Of a stretch of 18,505 nucleotides of DNA, positions 6,737 to 14,459 are shown piece by piece. The stretch is from Alphaproteobacteria bacterium UBA2947 (GTDB lineage: Bacteria; Pseudomonadota; Alphaproteobacteria; Rs-D84). Both the position numbers and the translations under genes were made by a program. Where the stretch lies: assembly GCA_002348925.1 (NCBI GenBank), contig DEBV01000005.1, positions 20,538 to 39,042 of the forward strand, in the 5' to 3' direction. Numbering within the stretch: position 1 is the first letter of the stretch; every line of letters starts with the position of its first letter. The notes under the pieces are model-generated. The model saw only the letters and a list, made by a program, of their open reading frames with translations, was not told the DNA's origin and did not search any database.

Positions 6737-8389
6737 ATGTTAAACAGTTTATACATTTCAAACATAGTGTTAATTGAAAAACTGAACATTGCGTTCGGCA
6801 AAGGTCTTAATATTATGACTGGCGAAACAGGCGCAGGAAAAAGTATTTTGCTGGATGCGCTGTCTTTGGCATTGGGCGCACGTTCTAATACTGGCTTAAT
6901 TCGTTCTGGCTGTGAAAACGCATCTGTAACCGCAGAATTTGATTTTATAAACGACAAAACAAAAGAACTTTTAAATGAAAATGGCATAGATTACGACGAC
7001 GGACTTATTTTGCGTCGTACTTTGTCAATCGATGGTAAAAGCAGGGCGTGGGTTAATGATGTTCCAGTGTCTGCAAAAATATTAAAACAAATTGGCGATG
7101 AAATTATTGAAATTCATGGTCAGTTTGAAAACCACTCTTTGCTTGATGCAACAACACACATAAATTCGCTGGATGAATACGCCAAATTAAACGATGCCAA
7201 ATTTAATACTGTTTTACAACAAACACAAGACGCTTTTAAAGATTTACACCAATCTCAAAAGCGATTAAAAGAATTAACTGAACTTTTGGAAAAATCTGAA
7301 AACGAACGTGATTTCTTGGAACACAATGTTTCCGAATTACGCAATTTAAATCCACAAATCGGCGAAGAAGAAGAATTAGCCACCGCGCGCGCAAAAATGA
7401 TGGATGCAGAAAAAAACGCAGGTATTTTGAATGATGCATTGGATGTTTTAAAAAATAACGGTAATTCTTTGGACGAACAAATTTGTTCTGTGGCACATAT
7501 TTTGGAACGCATAAAAACAGATCCAAATCCTTATTCTGAAGCAATCGACAAATTGTACGACGCTGCTTCAACAGTGGCAGAAATCAGCGAACAAATACAC
7601 CCAGAAAACACAGATATTAACGATATAGATTCAATCGAAGAAAGATTGTTTGCAATTCGCGCTGCTGCACGCAAACATCGCTGTGGTGCAGACGAATTGC
7701 CAACCAAATTGGCGGAAATGGAAAGACAATTAAATGCAATAGACAACAGCGACGCTGAATTAAAAAAATGCAAAAACGAAGTCGAAACATATTCAAAGAT
7801 TTTTGCTGAACACGCCAACACTTTAAGCAATTTAAGAAAGAGGGCATCTGAACAATTACGCGCACAAATATTGTCTGAATTGCCAGATTTGAAGCTGGGG
7901 TCTGCGGACTTTATGGTTGATATTCAAAAATCAGAACCAACAATAAACGGCACAGACGACATTGTGTTTATGATAAAGACTAACCCAGGCACACCTTTTG
8001 CGCCATTACACAAAATCGCGTCTGGGGGCGAATTATCACGTTTTATGTTGGCATTGCGCGTCGCACTTAACAATCCAAACAACAAAAAAACTATTGTTTT
8101 TGACGAATTAGATACAGGAATAAGTGGTGCAACAGCTTCTGCAGTTGGTGAAAGATTGAACAAACTGGCAAAAAACGAACAATTATTGGTTATAACACAT
8201 TCTGCTCAGGTTGCAGGTTTCGCAGACAAACATTTTAAAATCTCTAAACACAGCAACAAAGATTCAACAATTACAAGTGTTGATGAAATAACAGGTGATG
8301 ATAGATTAAACGAAATTGCACGAATAATAAGTGGCGAAAAAATAACACCAGAATCTATTGCCAGTGCAAAATTATTGATAAAACATTAA
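6737..8389 (+). CDS. recN: DNA repair protein RecN
   Basis: SMC-like ATPase that acts in recombinational repair of double-strand breaks by holding DNA ends and sister molecules. 550 residues, the usual RecN length. Walker A GETGAGKS (29-36) sits in a typical N-terminus (MLNSLYISNIVLIEKL). IHGQFENHSLLD is characteristic of the family. A central coiled-coil arm spans about residues 155-370. The ABC signature ASGGELSRFMLALRVAL, Walker B IVFDELDTGISG and the switch LLVITHSAQVAGFAD are all intact. A TTG at 6701 would add 12 residues, but the family N-terminus and the promoter location favour the ATG at 6737. It follows the AddA parts directly, giving a repair cluster, and converges on xseA with a 4-nt overlap. 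Confidence 0.95.
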   Translation: MLNSLYISNIVLIEKLNIAFGKGLNIMTGETGAGKSILLDALSLALGARSNTGLIRSGCENASVTAEFDFINDKTKELLNENGIDYDDGLILRRTLSIDGKSRAWVNDVPVSAKILKQIGDEIIEIHGQFENHSLLDATTHINSLDEYAKLNDAKFNTVLQQTQDAFKDLHQSQKRLKELTELLEKSENERDFLEHNVSELRNLNPQIGEEEELATARAKMMDAEKNAGILNDALDVLKNNGNSLDEQICSVAHILERIKTDPNPYSEAIDKLYDAASTVAEISEQIHPENTDINDIDSIEERLFAIRAAARKHRCGADELPTKLAEMERQLNAIDNSDAELKKCKNEVETYSKIFAEHANTLSNLRKRASEQLRAQILSELPDLKLGSADFMVDIQKSEPTINGTDDIVFMIKTNPGTPFAPLHKIASGGELSRFMLALRVALNNPNNKKTIVFDELDTGISGATASAVGERLNKLAKNEQLLVITHSAQVAGFADKHFKISKHSNKDSTITSVDEITGDDRLNEIARIISGEKITPESIASAKLLIKH

Positions 8390-9618
8390 AGTTTCAACAC
8401 TCCATCGGCAAACTCAATAGATGCAGGGACCGCAGAAACAGTACTAACAATCTTGTCATCTTTATCACGAACAATAGCAAAACCACGATTCAAAACATTT
8501 TTATATGACAAAGAATTTAACATTTGCCCCATATGTTGCACAGATTGGTTTAACACAGTCAACTTGGTTGACAATATAGTCGGAAAACGCGACAACAATT
8601 CAATTCTTTGATGAACATATTGCAACTTTTTATCAATAACTATGTTCATTGTACGCATCAAATCATCCAATCTTTGCGATTGTTCCATTAAAACCTGTTT
8701 AGGATTTTTCAAGATTATCGCGCTTACGCCACGCTTTAAATTTATTAAATTGTTTGTAAAAGCATTATTTAAACGATGGGACAAATTGTCCAGTTCTTGA
8801 ATCAGCGATATTTTTGTTGGCACAACCATTTCCGCCGCACCAGTTGGGGTAGGCGCACGAACATCAGCAGCAAAATCTATCAGCATCCAATCAGGTTCGT
8901 GTCCAACACCAGATATTAATGGAATACGACTTGCAGCAGCCGCGCGAACAACAATTTCTTCACTGAAAGGCAACAAATCTTCCAATGCACCACCACCACG
9001 CGCAACAATAATAACATCTACATTATTCATACGGTTGAAGTATTCTATACCCGCCGCAACTTCTGCAGCAGCGGTATTTCCCTGAACAGTAGCAGGATAA
9101 AGCAATACTTTCACAGGAAATCTTTCACGCAACCTGTTTTGAATATCTTGAAACGCCGCACCAGTCGGACTTGTCACGACACCAATTGTCTGTGGAAAAC
9201 GCGGAATAGGTTTCTTACGCGATGCATCAAACAAACCTTCGCGCGCAAGTTTTTGCTTTCTTTCTTCCAGCATTTTAAGAATCGCGCCGACGCCCGCCAT
9301 TTCAATTGAACTTATTATAATTTGATAATTACTGCGCGCAGGATAGGTTGTAAAACGCCCCGTCACGATAACTTCCACGCCTTCTTCCAGTTTAAAATTA
9401 ACAGGCGTTCCACGCCAAATAATCGCATTTATCGCGGCATTTGCGTCTTTAACCGTCATATACAGATGACCAGATGTCGCGCGCGTAATTTGCGATAATT
9501 CTCCACGAATACGAATTTCTGGAAAAGCAGTTTCCACAACTTTTTTAAGCAACGCCGACGCATCGCTTACGCTAAAAATCATATCTGGTTTAACAAAAGG
9601 TTCTGGTTTTGGTAACAC
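8386..9618 (-). CDS. xseA: Exodeoxyribonuclease VII large subunit
   Basis: Catalytic subunit of exonuclease VII, which degrades single-stranded DNA processively from both ends and needs the small subunit XseB (not in this window). 410 residues. An N-terminal OB fold (about 13-115, including RGELSQITRATSGHLYMTVKD) is followed by the catalytic domain with IGVVTSPTGAAFQDI, IIVARGGGALEDLLPFSEE, and GVGHEPDWMLIDFAADVRAPTPTGAAE, all diagnostic. The C-terminal helical region (about 270-390) and the end (NRGFAIVRDKD) are also typical. The start used is a GTG 2 nt after the upstream stop codon, with no clear Shine-Dalgarno, so translation is probably coupled. An internal ATG at 9582 is possible. Last gene of the long - strand run. 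No terminator is visible after it; its stop overlaps that of recN. Confidence 0.95.
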   Translation of the reverse strand: MLPKPEPFVKPDMIFSVSDASALLKKVVETAFPEIRIRGELSQITRATSGHLYMTVKDANAAINAIIWRGTPVNFKLEEGVEVIVTGRFTTYPARSNYQIIISSIEMAGVGAILKMLEERKQKLAREGLFDASRKKPIPRFPQTIGVVTSPTGAAFQDIQNRLRERFPVKVLLYPATVQGNTAAAEVAAGIEYFNRMNNVDVIIVARGGGALEDLLPFSEEIVVRAAAASRIPLISGVGHEPDWMLIDFAADVRAPTPTGAAEMVVPTKISLIQELDNLSHRLNNAFTNNLINLKRGVSAIILKNPKQVLMEQSQRLDDLMRTMNIVIDKKLQYVHQRIELLSRFPTILSTKLTVLNQSVQHMGQMLNSLSYKNVLNRGFAIVRDKDDKIVSTVSAVPASIEFADGVLKL

Positions 9619-9620
9619 AA

Positions 9621-10127
9621 TCAGTCTTTTTGGTTGTTTTCTAATAAAGTTGTTAATTGCAAGGCCTTAGCAAAACGTCCCTCGATATCTTTTTCTTTGA
9701 ATTCCATTTTTATTGGTTTGCCCAACCAATAAGGAACACTTATTCCCGTATTTGTATACTGGTCATAGGTTAAATCTAAAACCGTTTTCGATGGAACATG
9801 CAACAGATAATGATGCGGTCCATAGGTCCATAATTTATTTATATACATCAGTTTCCAATCTGGTTCGCCACCCATCATCAACGCAAAATCAACACTGGCA
9901 GCACGACAAAAACCATCAGAATCGTAATTAAAATTATTCATATCTTCGCCCAAATCAGCCCAAAATGTTTCAAACTTTACTTCTGGCAATTTGAAAGAAT
10001 CACGAAAATTTATAATTAAGTTTTGTGCACGCAAACGCGGAAACTTGTCCAACTTCATTTTTTCAATGGTTGCAAGTAAATCTTGTGTCGCTTTTTCGAA
10101 ATATTTTTCTTTATCTGGTTTCATCAT
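9621..10127 (-). CDS. Putative papain-like Cys-His-Asp protein of unknown function
   Basis: 168 residues, not recognised as a named family. The central part has DGFCRAASVDFALMMGG (Cys74), then YGPHHYLLHVP (His105/His106/His110) and VLDLTYDQY (Asp118, Gln123). The order Cys, then His, then Asp, with a 'DLT-x-DQ' turn, is what transglutaminase-like or NlpC/P60-like papain-fold proteins show, so a cysteine peptidase, amidase or acyltransferase is plausible. This is an inference from motif order only. There is no signal peptide, so it is probably cytoplasmic. The N-terminus (1-60) is charged and helical. It sits between tsaD (20-nt gap) and xseA (2-nt gap). Its ATG (doubled: 10127 and 10124) lacks a ribosome-binding site and lies 7 nt after a consensus -10 box. 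Confidence 0.8.
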   Translation of the reverse strand: MMKPDKEKYFEKATQDLLATIEKMKLDKFPRLRAQNLIINFRDSFKLPEVKFETFWADLGEDMNNFNYDSDGFCRAASVDFALMMGGEPDWKLMYINKLWTYGPHHYLLHVPSKTVLDLTYDQYTNTGISVPYWLGKPIKMEFKEKDIEGRFAKALQLTTLLENNQKD

Positions 10128-10134
10128 AGTGCAT

Positions 10135-10162
10135 ATTATATCACATTCTATAATTCAGTCAA
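10135..10162 (-). promoter_or_regulatory. Strong sigma70-type promoter inside the 3' end of tsaD
   Basis: Read on the - strand: TTGACT (10162-10157), a 16-nt spacer, perfect TATAAT (10140-10135). The ATG of the next gene (10127) begins 7 nt after the -10 box. It would allow the putative Cys-His-Asp gene and xseA to be expressed apart from the ribosomal operon. Confidence 0.7.
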
Positions 10163-11272
10163 CGGCCAACGCGGACGTGGCGCAACTGGTTCACGAACGA
10201 TTTTTCCAGCCTTGTAATTTTCCAATCCAGCCCATGCAATCATCGCACCATTATCTGTACACAGATTCATTGGTGGCGCAGCAAATAACATATTTGATTT
10301 TTTTGCCAATTCTTCCATAGCCGCACGCACAGCACTGTTTTTAGCAACACCGCCAGCCACAACCATTGTTTTCGGTTGTGCTTTTATAACGCGTTCATCG
10401 TGCAAAGCGTTACTCAATCTGTTTGTAATGCAATCGACAACAGCCGCTTGGAAAGACGCACAAAAATCATTTATAAACTTTTCATCTATATCAGATTCTG
10501 GTGTTTTATCCAACAACATGCGCGCTGCAGTTTTTATGCCAGAAAATGAAAAATCGCATCCTGGTTTATCACATAATGGCCGCGGAAAATGGAAACGTTT
10601 TTTATCACCCAACTGCGCACGCTTGTCCACAATCGGACCACCAGGATAGCCCAACCCCAACATTTTTGAGATTTTATCGAATGCTTCACCAGCACTGTCG
10701 TCCAGTGTTTGCCCAACCAATTCATACTTACCAACACCATGAACTAAAAGTATTTGACAGTGTCCACCCGATGCCAACATTAACAAATAAGGAAATTCCA
10801 CATCTATATTTGTTGAAGAATCACTGGCGGACGCAGCTTTCAATCGTGGCACCAACGCATGTCCTTCCAAATGATTAACCGCAACAAGAGGTTTGCCTGT
10901 TGCATTTGCTATACCTGTCGCCGCCATCCAACCAACCAAAACTCCACCGATTAACCCAGGACCAGCAGTCGCAGCAACAACATCTATGTTATCTATTGTT
11001 TTTCCTGCACGTTCCAGTGTTAATTTAATAACTTCATCGATAGCCAATATATGTGCACGCGCAGCCAATTCTGGTACAACCCCACCATATTTTTGGTGTT
11101 CTGGAATTTGAGAATATATAATATGTGATAAGATATTTCGATTACTGTCGACAATGGCCGCACTTGTTTCATCGCATGAAGATTCAATACCCAAACACAA
11201 AGTTGTCTTGCCAGAACTTTCGTGTCCTGCGCTTGCGCCCATATCAGTTATAATAATTTTTTCATCATTCAT
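10148..11272 (-). CDS. tsaD: tRNA threonylcarbamoyladenosine (t6A37) biosynthesis protein TsaD
   Basis: Universal enzyme (Gcp/Kae1/YgjD) that, with TsaB and TsaE, transfers the threonylcarbamoyl group to A37 of ANN-reading tRNAs. 374 residues. Core motifs: CLGIESSCDETSAAI, YGGVVPELAARAH, AGPGLIGGVLVG, VNHLEGHAL (metal-binding His134 and His138), LLMLASGGHCQI, GEAFDKISKMLGLGYPGGP, FSFSGIKTA, VAGGVAKNSAVR and CTDNGAMIAWAG (metal-binding Asp). The N-terminus is about 24 residues longer than usual before CLGIESS. The ATG at 11272 overlaps the upstream stop as ATGA, which supports coupled translation from that start. An internal ATG at 11242 is the alternative. It carries the promoter of the next gene in its last codons. 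Confidence 0.95.
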   Translation of the reverse strand: MNDEKIIITDMGASAGHESSGKTTLCLGIESSCDETSAAIVDSNRNILSHIIYSQIPEHQKYGGVVPELAARAHILAIDEVIKLTLERAGKTIDNIDVVAATAGPGLIGGVLVGWMAATGIANATGKPLVAVNHLEGHALVPRLKAASASDSSTNIDVEFPYLLMLASGGHCQILLVHGVGKYELVGQTLDDSAGEAFDKISKMLGLGYPGGPIVDKRAQLGDKKRFHFPRPLCDKPGCDFSFSGIKTAARMLLDKTPESDIDEKFINDFCASFQAAVVDCITNRLSNALHDERVIKAQPKTMVVAGGVAKNSAVRAAMEELAKKSNMLFAAPPMNLCTDNGAMIAWAGLENYKAGKIVREPVAPRPRWPLTEL

Positions 11273-11955
11273 TTTATTTTCACCAAAGTTATACCAAGGT
11301 TATGTTTATTTTGTTTGCGTTTATTAACATATGCTTCAAAGTCAACATCCACAACACGACCACATTCTCTTGATGCATGTCGCAATGTATTTCCTGGCAA
11401 TAAAAAGCCCATGTGAACAACCGCCAAATCAGTTCCGATTTTTTCACGGATTCCACTGCCGTCATGTATAAATAGCACAACCAAAGGAGATTGTACATCT
11501 ATTTTTGATAAATTTTTATATGGTATATATTTAATACTAACCGTTTGTTTTTGAAAATCAGTATCGATATTATGAACTTTTTTAAACCACGATTTCTTAT
11601 CTATCACAACTTTGCGTTCTGATACAGCCCCATATAAATCACTTACATTTTCAAAACCATTATTTCCTATCCAATCTGTTTCAACAAAATGATTACGAGA
11701 AACAAAATCAACTTTGCCATTTTTATATCTGATTTTACACAATTTTTCAACATCGCCATCTGCCAAAGAAGTTTCTACAAAAGTGGTACAATCAAACGCG
11801 TCAAACCTGATTAAAGGATCTTTGTCCAATGCTTTTTCTTCACCCAAAGGATCTTTTAAATATTTTGAATTCAGATATTGTTCGCCGAAATAATTTTGTG
11901 CATCTGTTGTGCAACCTGTTAAAAGAAACAACAATAAAAACAATCTATTCTTCAT
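11269..11955 (-). CDS. DUF1460 lipoprotein (N-acetylmuramoyl-L-alanine amidase-like)
   Basis: 228 residues. A short hydrophobic signal ends in the lipobox LLTGC (Cys15), predicting a lipid-anchored envelope protein. FDAFDCTTFVET (Cys56, the presumed nucleophile), YKNGKVDFVSRNHFVETDWI, and VHMGFLLPGNTLRHAS match the DUF1460 family, an NlpC/P60-related fold whose characterised members act on peptidoglycan stem linkages. Cell-wall turnover or recycling is therefore likely, although the exact bond cut cannot be told from sequence. It overlaps the preceding small membrane-protein gene by 11 nt and tsaD by 4 nt (ATGA). This makes it an unexpected but clearly co-transcribed member of the ribosomal/tRNA gene run. 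Ribosome-binding site weak. Confidence 0.85.
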   Translation of the reverse strand: MKNRLFLLLFLLTGCTTDAQNYFGEQYLNSKYLKDPLGEEKALDKDPLIRFDAFDCTTFVETSLADGDVEKLCKIRYKNGKVDFVSRNHFVETDWIGNNGFENVSDLYGAVSERKVVIDKKSWFKKVHNIDTDFQKQTVSIKYIPYKNLSKIDVQSPLVVLFIHDGSGIREKIGTDLAVVHMGFLLPGNTLRHASRECGRVVDVDFEAYVNKRKQNKHNLGITLVKIK

Positions 11956-12289
11956 CTGAATTTGTTTTTTGTGTGTTTATTTGGATTCCATTATAACAAA
12001 GAGATATTGCATCACGTATTAACATTTCATTAGAATCTGGCAACTGTGCGATTTTATCAACACATTTAAATAATAATTCTTGATTGTCTGCGTTGTTAAC
12101 CACACGATTTAATGTAGAAATACGTTGCTGTTCATTCAAAACCAGCCATCTTTTCATATAAGAATTTTCAAAAGTAGAAGAAGCAGGGCGAATAAATATT
12201 CCCAACACAACAAACACAAACAACACAGCAACGATTATAGACGCTTTTATAAACAGTTTGATTTTTTGTATTTTTGTGTTTTGTGTCAT
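11945..12289 (-). CDS. Small single-pass membrane protein of unknown function
   Basis: 114 residues. A basic N-terminus (KIQKIKLFIK) and a strongly hydrophobic segment at about 13-33 predict one transmembrane helix with the rest outside the cytoplasm. The soluble part is hydrophilic with two Cys (in LLFKCVDKIAQL and AISLCYNG). No family recognised. It begins 3 nt after the DUF2155 stop and overlaps the DUF1460 lipoprotein gene by 11 nt, so the three may form an envelope sub-cluster. Its coding status is supported by this packing rather than by homology. Confidence 0.75.
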   Translation of the reverse strand: MTQNTKIQKIKLFIKASIIVAVLFVFVVLGIFIRPASSTFENSYMKRWLVLNEQQRISTLNRVVNNADNQELLFKCVDKIAQLPDSNEMLIRDAISLCYNGIQINTQKTNSDEE

Positions 12290-12292
12290 ATT

Positions 12293-12652
12293 TTACTCAC
12301 ACTTTTCAAGCCACACATCATAAGTATCATCTTGCAGTGGATTTTGACCTGGTTCATTACGGTTCATCCAACCACTAAAAATTCTTTCGTCTGTTTTTGT
12401 ATATATTTCAAGAAATGCAAAGAAATTTTCCGCATCAAAAGGATCGCTTTGTTTGCAATTTCTGACCGTTATATTTAACCCGTCATAATGTTTTATCTGA
12501 TTGACTTTGACAGGAACAATCTGTGTTTTACCAGCAGCTTTGTTCATAACGCGCAACACAGCATAATCTTTTTCAACATATGCAAAAGCAGAGGAATTTG
12601 ATAATAAAAACAGGGGTGTTAAAAACAAACAAAACAATTTAGCAATGTTCAT
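12293..12652 (-). CDS. Secreted DUF2155 protein
   Basis: 119 residues from the ATG at 12652. This start is favoured because a strong ribosome-binding site (AAAGGGGG) precedes it and a clear signal peptide follows (hydrophobic, ending SSAFA-YVEK near residue 24). The open frame extends upstream into rplS but that part is out-of-frame shadow sequence. The mature part fits DUF2155, a family typical of Alphaproteobacteria: AAGKTQIVPVKVNQ, LNITVRNCKQSDP, ENFFAFLEI, ERIFSGWMNRNEPGQNPLQ, YDVWLEKCE. Two conserved Cys may form a disulphide in the periplasm. Function unknown. It lies 22 nt after rplS and 3 nt before the next gene. Confidence 0.88.
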   Translation of the reverse strand: MNIAKLFCLFLTPLFLLSNSSAFAYVEKDYAVLRVMNKAAGKTQIVPVKVNQIKHYDGLNITVRNCKQSDPFDAENFFAFLEIYTKTDERIFSGWMNRNEPGQNPLQDDTYDVWLEKCE

Positions 12653-12674
12653 CTCTGCACCCCCTTTAATGTGA

Positions 12675-13067
12675 TTATTTATCCGCAGAACCGTTTTTGG
12701 CTTTAACAGACAAATCTTCAACGATACGAGCTTTCTTGCCAGACAATCCACGCAAGAAGAACAATTTCGAACGACGGACTTTACCGACGCGAACTTTTTC
12801 AATCTTTTCGATTGCTGGTGTATATAATGGGAATTTACGTTCTACACCCACGCCGTAAGATTCACGACGAACTGTGAAAGAAGCATTGTTTCCTGTACCG
12901 CCATCGCGTGCAATAACTACACCTTCGAATATTTGGATACGGAATTTATCACCATCTTTGATTTTTACATGAACTTTGACTGTATCACCAGCTTTGAAAG
13001 CAGGGATAACTTTGTCGCCTTTTAATTTAGCAACTTGTTCTTGTTCAATTTTTTTAATTATGCTCAT
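12675..13067 (-). CDS. rplS: 50S ribosomal protein L19
   Basis: Large-subunit protein near the inter-subunit bridge. 130 residues with the L19 signature elements: PAFKAGDTVKVHVKI, RIQIFEGVVIARDGG, NASFTVRRESYGVGVERKFPLYTP, VGKVRRSKLFFLRGLSGKKARI. A short Lys/Ala-rich tail follows. The ATG comes 1 nt after the trmD stop, and AAAGGA in the end of trmD serves as its ribosome-binding site. Last gene of the classic rpsP-rimM-trmD-rplS set. Confidence 0.97.
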   Translation of the reverse strand: MSIIKKIEQEQVAKLKGDKVIPAFKAGDTVKVHVKIKDGDKFRIQIFEGVVIARDGGTGNNASFTVRRESYGVGVERKFPLYTPAIEKIEKVRVGKVRRSKLFFLRGLSGKKARIVEDLSVKAKNGSADK

Positions 13068-13068
13068 T

Positions 13069-13743
13069 TTAGTTTTCCTTTATTAAATCCGGACGACGTT
13101 CTTTTGTTATTTCGTCCGATTGTTGTTTCCGCCACCGTTCGATATTGCCATGGTGACCGGACAGCAGGACTTCTGGGACTTTATGTCCACGCCATACTGA
13201 CGGACGGGTGTATAATGGCCATTCAAGCCCGCCGATTTCGAAACTTTCGTTTTGGACGGCTTCATTGCCGCCACCGAGTACATTATCTAACACGCGAACG
13301 CAACTGTCAACAAAAACTTGCGCTGCAATTTCACCGCCAGACAACACATAATCGCCAATAGATACTTCTTCAATATCATATTCGTCGATAACCCGTTGAT
13401 CTATACCTTCGTACCGACCACAGAGCAGGGTTATTGTATCATATTTTGAATATTCATGCACTAATTTTTGATTCAAAACTTTCCCGCGCGGTGAAAAAAA
13501 TATGATTTTACCTTTGTTTTCTATGGAATCTATGGCGTTTCCCAAAACATCAGGACGCATAACCATACCAGCACCGCCGCCAAATTGTTCATCATCAACA
13601 CTGCCATAGTTATTTATAGCAAAATCACGAATATTAACGGCTTTATACGACCAAATACCCTTGTCCAAGGCACGTCCAACAACACCTTCGCCAAGGGTTC
13701 CTGGAAACATTTCTGGAAAGATGGTCAATATATTAAAATGCAT
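13069..13743 (-). CDS. trmD: tRNA (guanine-N1-)-methyltransferase, m1G37
   Basis: SPOUT-class enzyme that methylates G37 next to the anticodon and prevents +1 frameshifting. 224 residues from the ATG at 13743, giving the family N-terminus HFNILTIFPEMF. A start 27 nt further upstream exists but would overlap the preceding gene. Motifs: FGGGAGMVMRPDVL, IIFFSPRGK, LLCGRYEGIDQRVID and IGDYVLSGGEIAA (the AdoMet-binding trefoil knot), then NVLGGGNEAVQNESF and LEWPLYTRP. It begins 1 nt after the small upstream ORF and ends 1 nt before rplS. Confidence 0.97.
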   Translation of the reverse strand: MHFNILTIFPEMFPGTLGEGVVGRALDKGIWSYKAVNIRDFAINNYGSVDDEQFGGGAGMVMRPDVLGNAIDSIENKGKIIFFSPRGKVLNQKLVHEYSKYDTITLLCGRYEGIDQRVIDEYDIEEVSIGDYVLSGGEIAAQVFVDSCVRVLDNVLGGGNEAVQNESFEIGGLEWPLYTRPSVWRGHKVPEVLLSGHHGNIERWRKQQSDEITKERRPDLIKEN

Positions 13744-13744
13744 T

Positions 13745-13981
13745 TTATCGTGTTTTTTGTTCTGAACCATATTTACAATTATTACAAATTATTCGTATTT
13801 GTTTCGTGATATTTCGTTCTGTCCGCAACAGGATTGCTCTATCAAACAAACCGTTCCAACACATATCAAAACCAAATTTGTTGTTTTTAGCATAAATCTG
13901 AACAGGACATTTTCTGATTGGAAAAAGGCCACAATCCATACTGATACGAACACATCTGTCGTTAACATAAATCCATCTCAT
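13745..13981 (-). CDS. Small Cys-rich protein of unknown function, between rimM and trmD
   Basis: 78 residues with six Cys (10, 17, 25, 41, 66, 69), including a C-x2-C near the end (ICNNC), many aromatic residues and a basic tail. No family recognised. It fills the space between rimM (13-nt gap) and trmD (1-nt gap), has AAGGA six nt before the ATG, and uses the same 'TAA-A-ATG' junction as trmD/rplS, so I consider it translated. It starts M-R-W-I-Y-V-N and has an RKCP segment, faintly like the two Cys-rich neighbours upstream of rimM (M-K-x-[IV]-Y-x-S; CP motifs). That relation is suggestive only. A metal-binding or disulphide-bonded protein is possible. Confidence 0.6.
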   Translation of the reverse strand: MRWIYVNDRCVRISMDCGLFPIRKCPVQIYAKNNKFGFDMCWNGLFDRAILLRTERNITKQIRIICNNCKYGSEQKTR

Positions 13982-13994
13982 TCATAATCCTTTC

Positions 13995-14459
13995 TTACTG
14001 GACAACAACAACCTTGTTTTCAACATCAACAGTTGCACCACTGAACGACACCATTTCACCATTATCCATTTCGATAATATCACCAGCGCCAAAGTTTTGA
14101 AAACAGTCTACAACGCCAATTTTTTTACCATCACGAACAACATCAAAGCCAATCAAATCAGACTGATAATATTCGTTTGCCTTTAAATTTGGCAAATCGT
14201 CACGCGAAATAAAAAGTTCTGTCCCACGCAATAATTCAGCAGAATTTCTGTCGTTAACATTATCAAGTTTCGCAATAATAACATTTTGTTTTAAAACACG
14301 AATAAAATGAAATTGTTTTACATCAAATTTTTCAGACGAAATCTGAAATTTTTTAAAATCTTCAGGTTTTTCAGCAAAACTTTGTACACGAAATTCACCC
14401 CGAATTCCTTGAGGTGCAACAATTTTACCAACCAAGATTTTATTAACGCATTTTGCCAT
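13995..14459 (-). CDS. rimM: Ribosome maturation factor RimM
   Basis: Binds S19 and helps mature the 30S head. 154 residues, slightly short for the family. N-terminal RimM barrel: ILVGKIVAPQGIRGEFRVQSF, and NDRNSAELLRGTELFISRDDLP. PRC-barrel part: EYYQSDLIGFDVV and VVDCFQNFGAGDIIEM. The ATG lies inside the end of the upstream Cys-rich gene (17-nt overlap), so translation is probably coupled. Confidence 0.93.
   Translation of the reverse strand: MAKCVNKILVGKIVAPQGIRGEFRVQSFAEKPEDFKKFQISSEKFDVKQFHFIRVLKQNVIIAKLDNVNDRNSAELLRGTELFISRDDLPNLKANEYYQSDLIGFDVVRDGKKIGVVDCFQNFGAGDIIEMDNGEMVSFSGATVDVENKVVVVQ

Noticed and set aside
10428..10878. + strand open frames opposite tsaD
   Set aside because: tsaD is unambiguous on the other strand; these frames have no start signals and no recognisable motifs.
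12653..12802. Extending the DUF2155 protein upstream to 12802
   Set aside because: The extension lies inside rplS on the same strand in another frame; the ATG at 12652 has a strong ribosome-binding site and a signal peptide directly after it.
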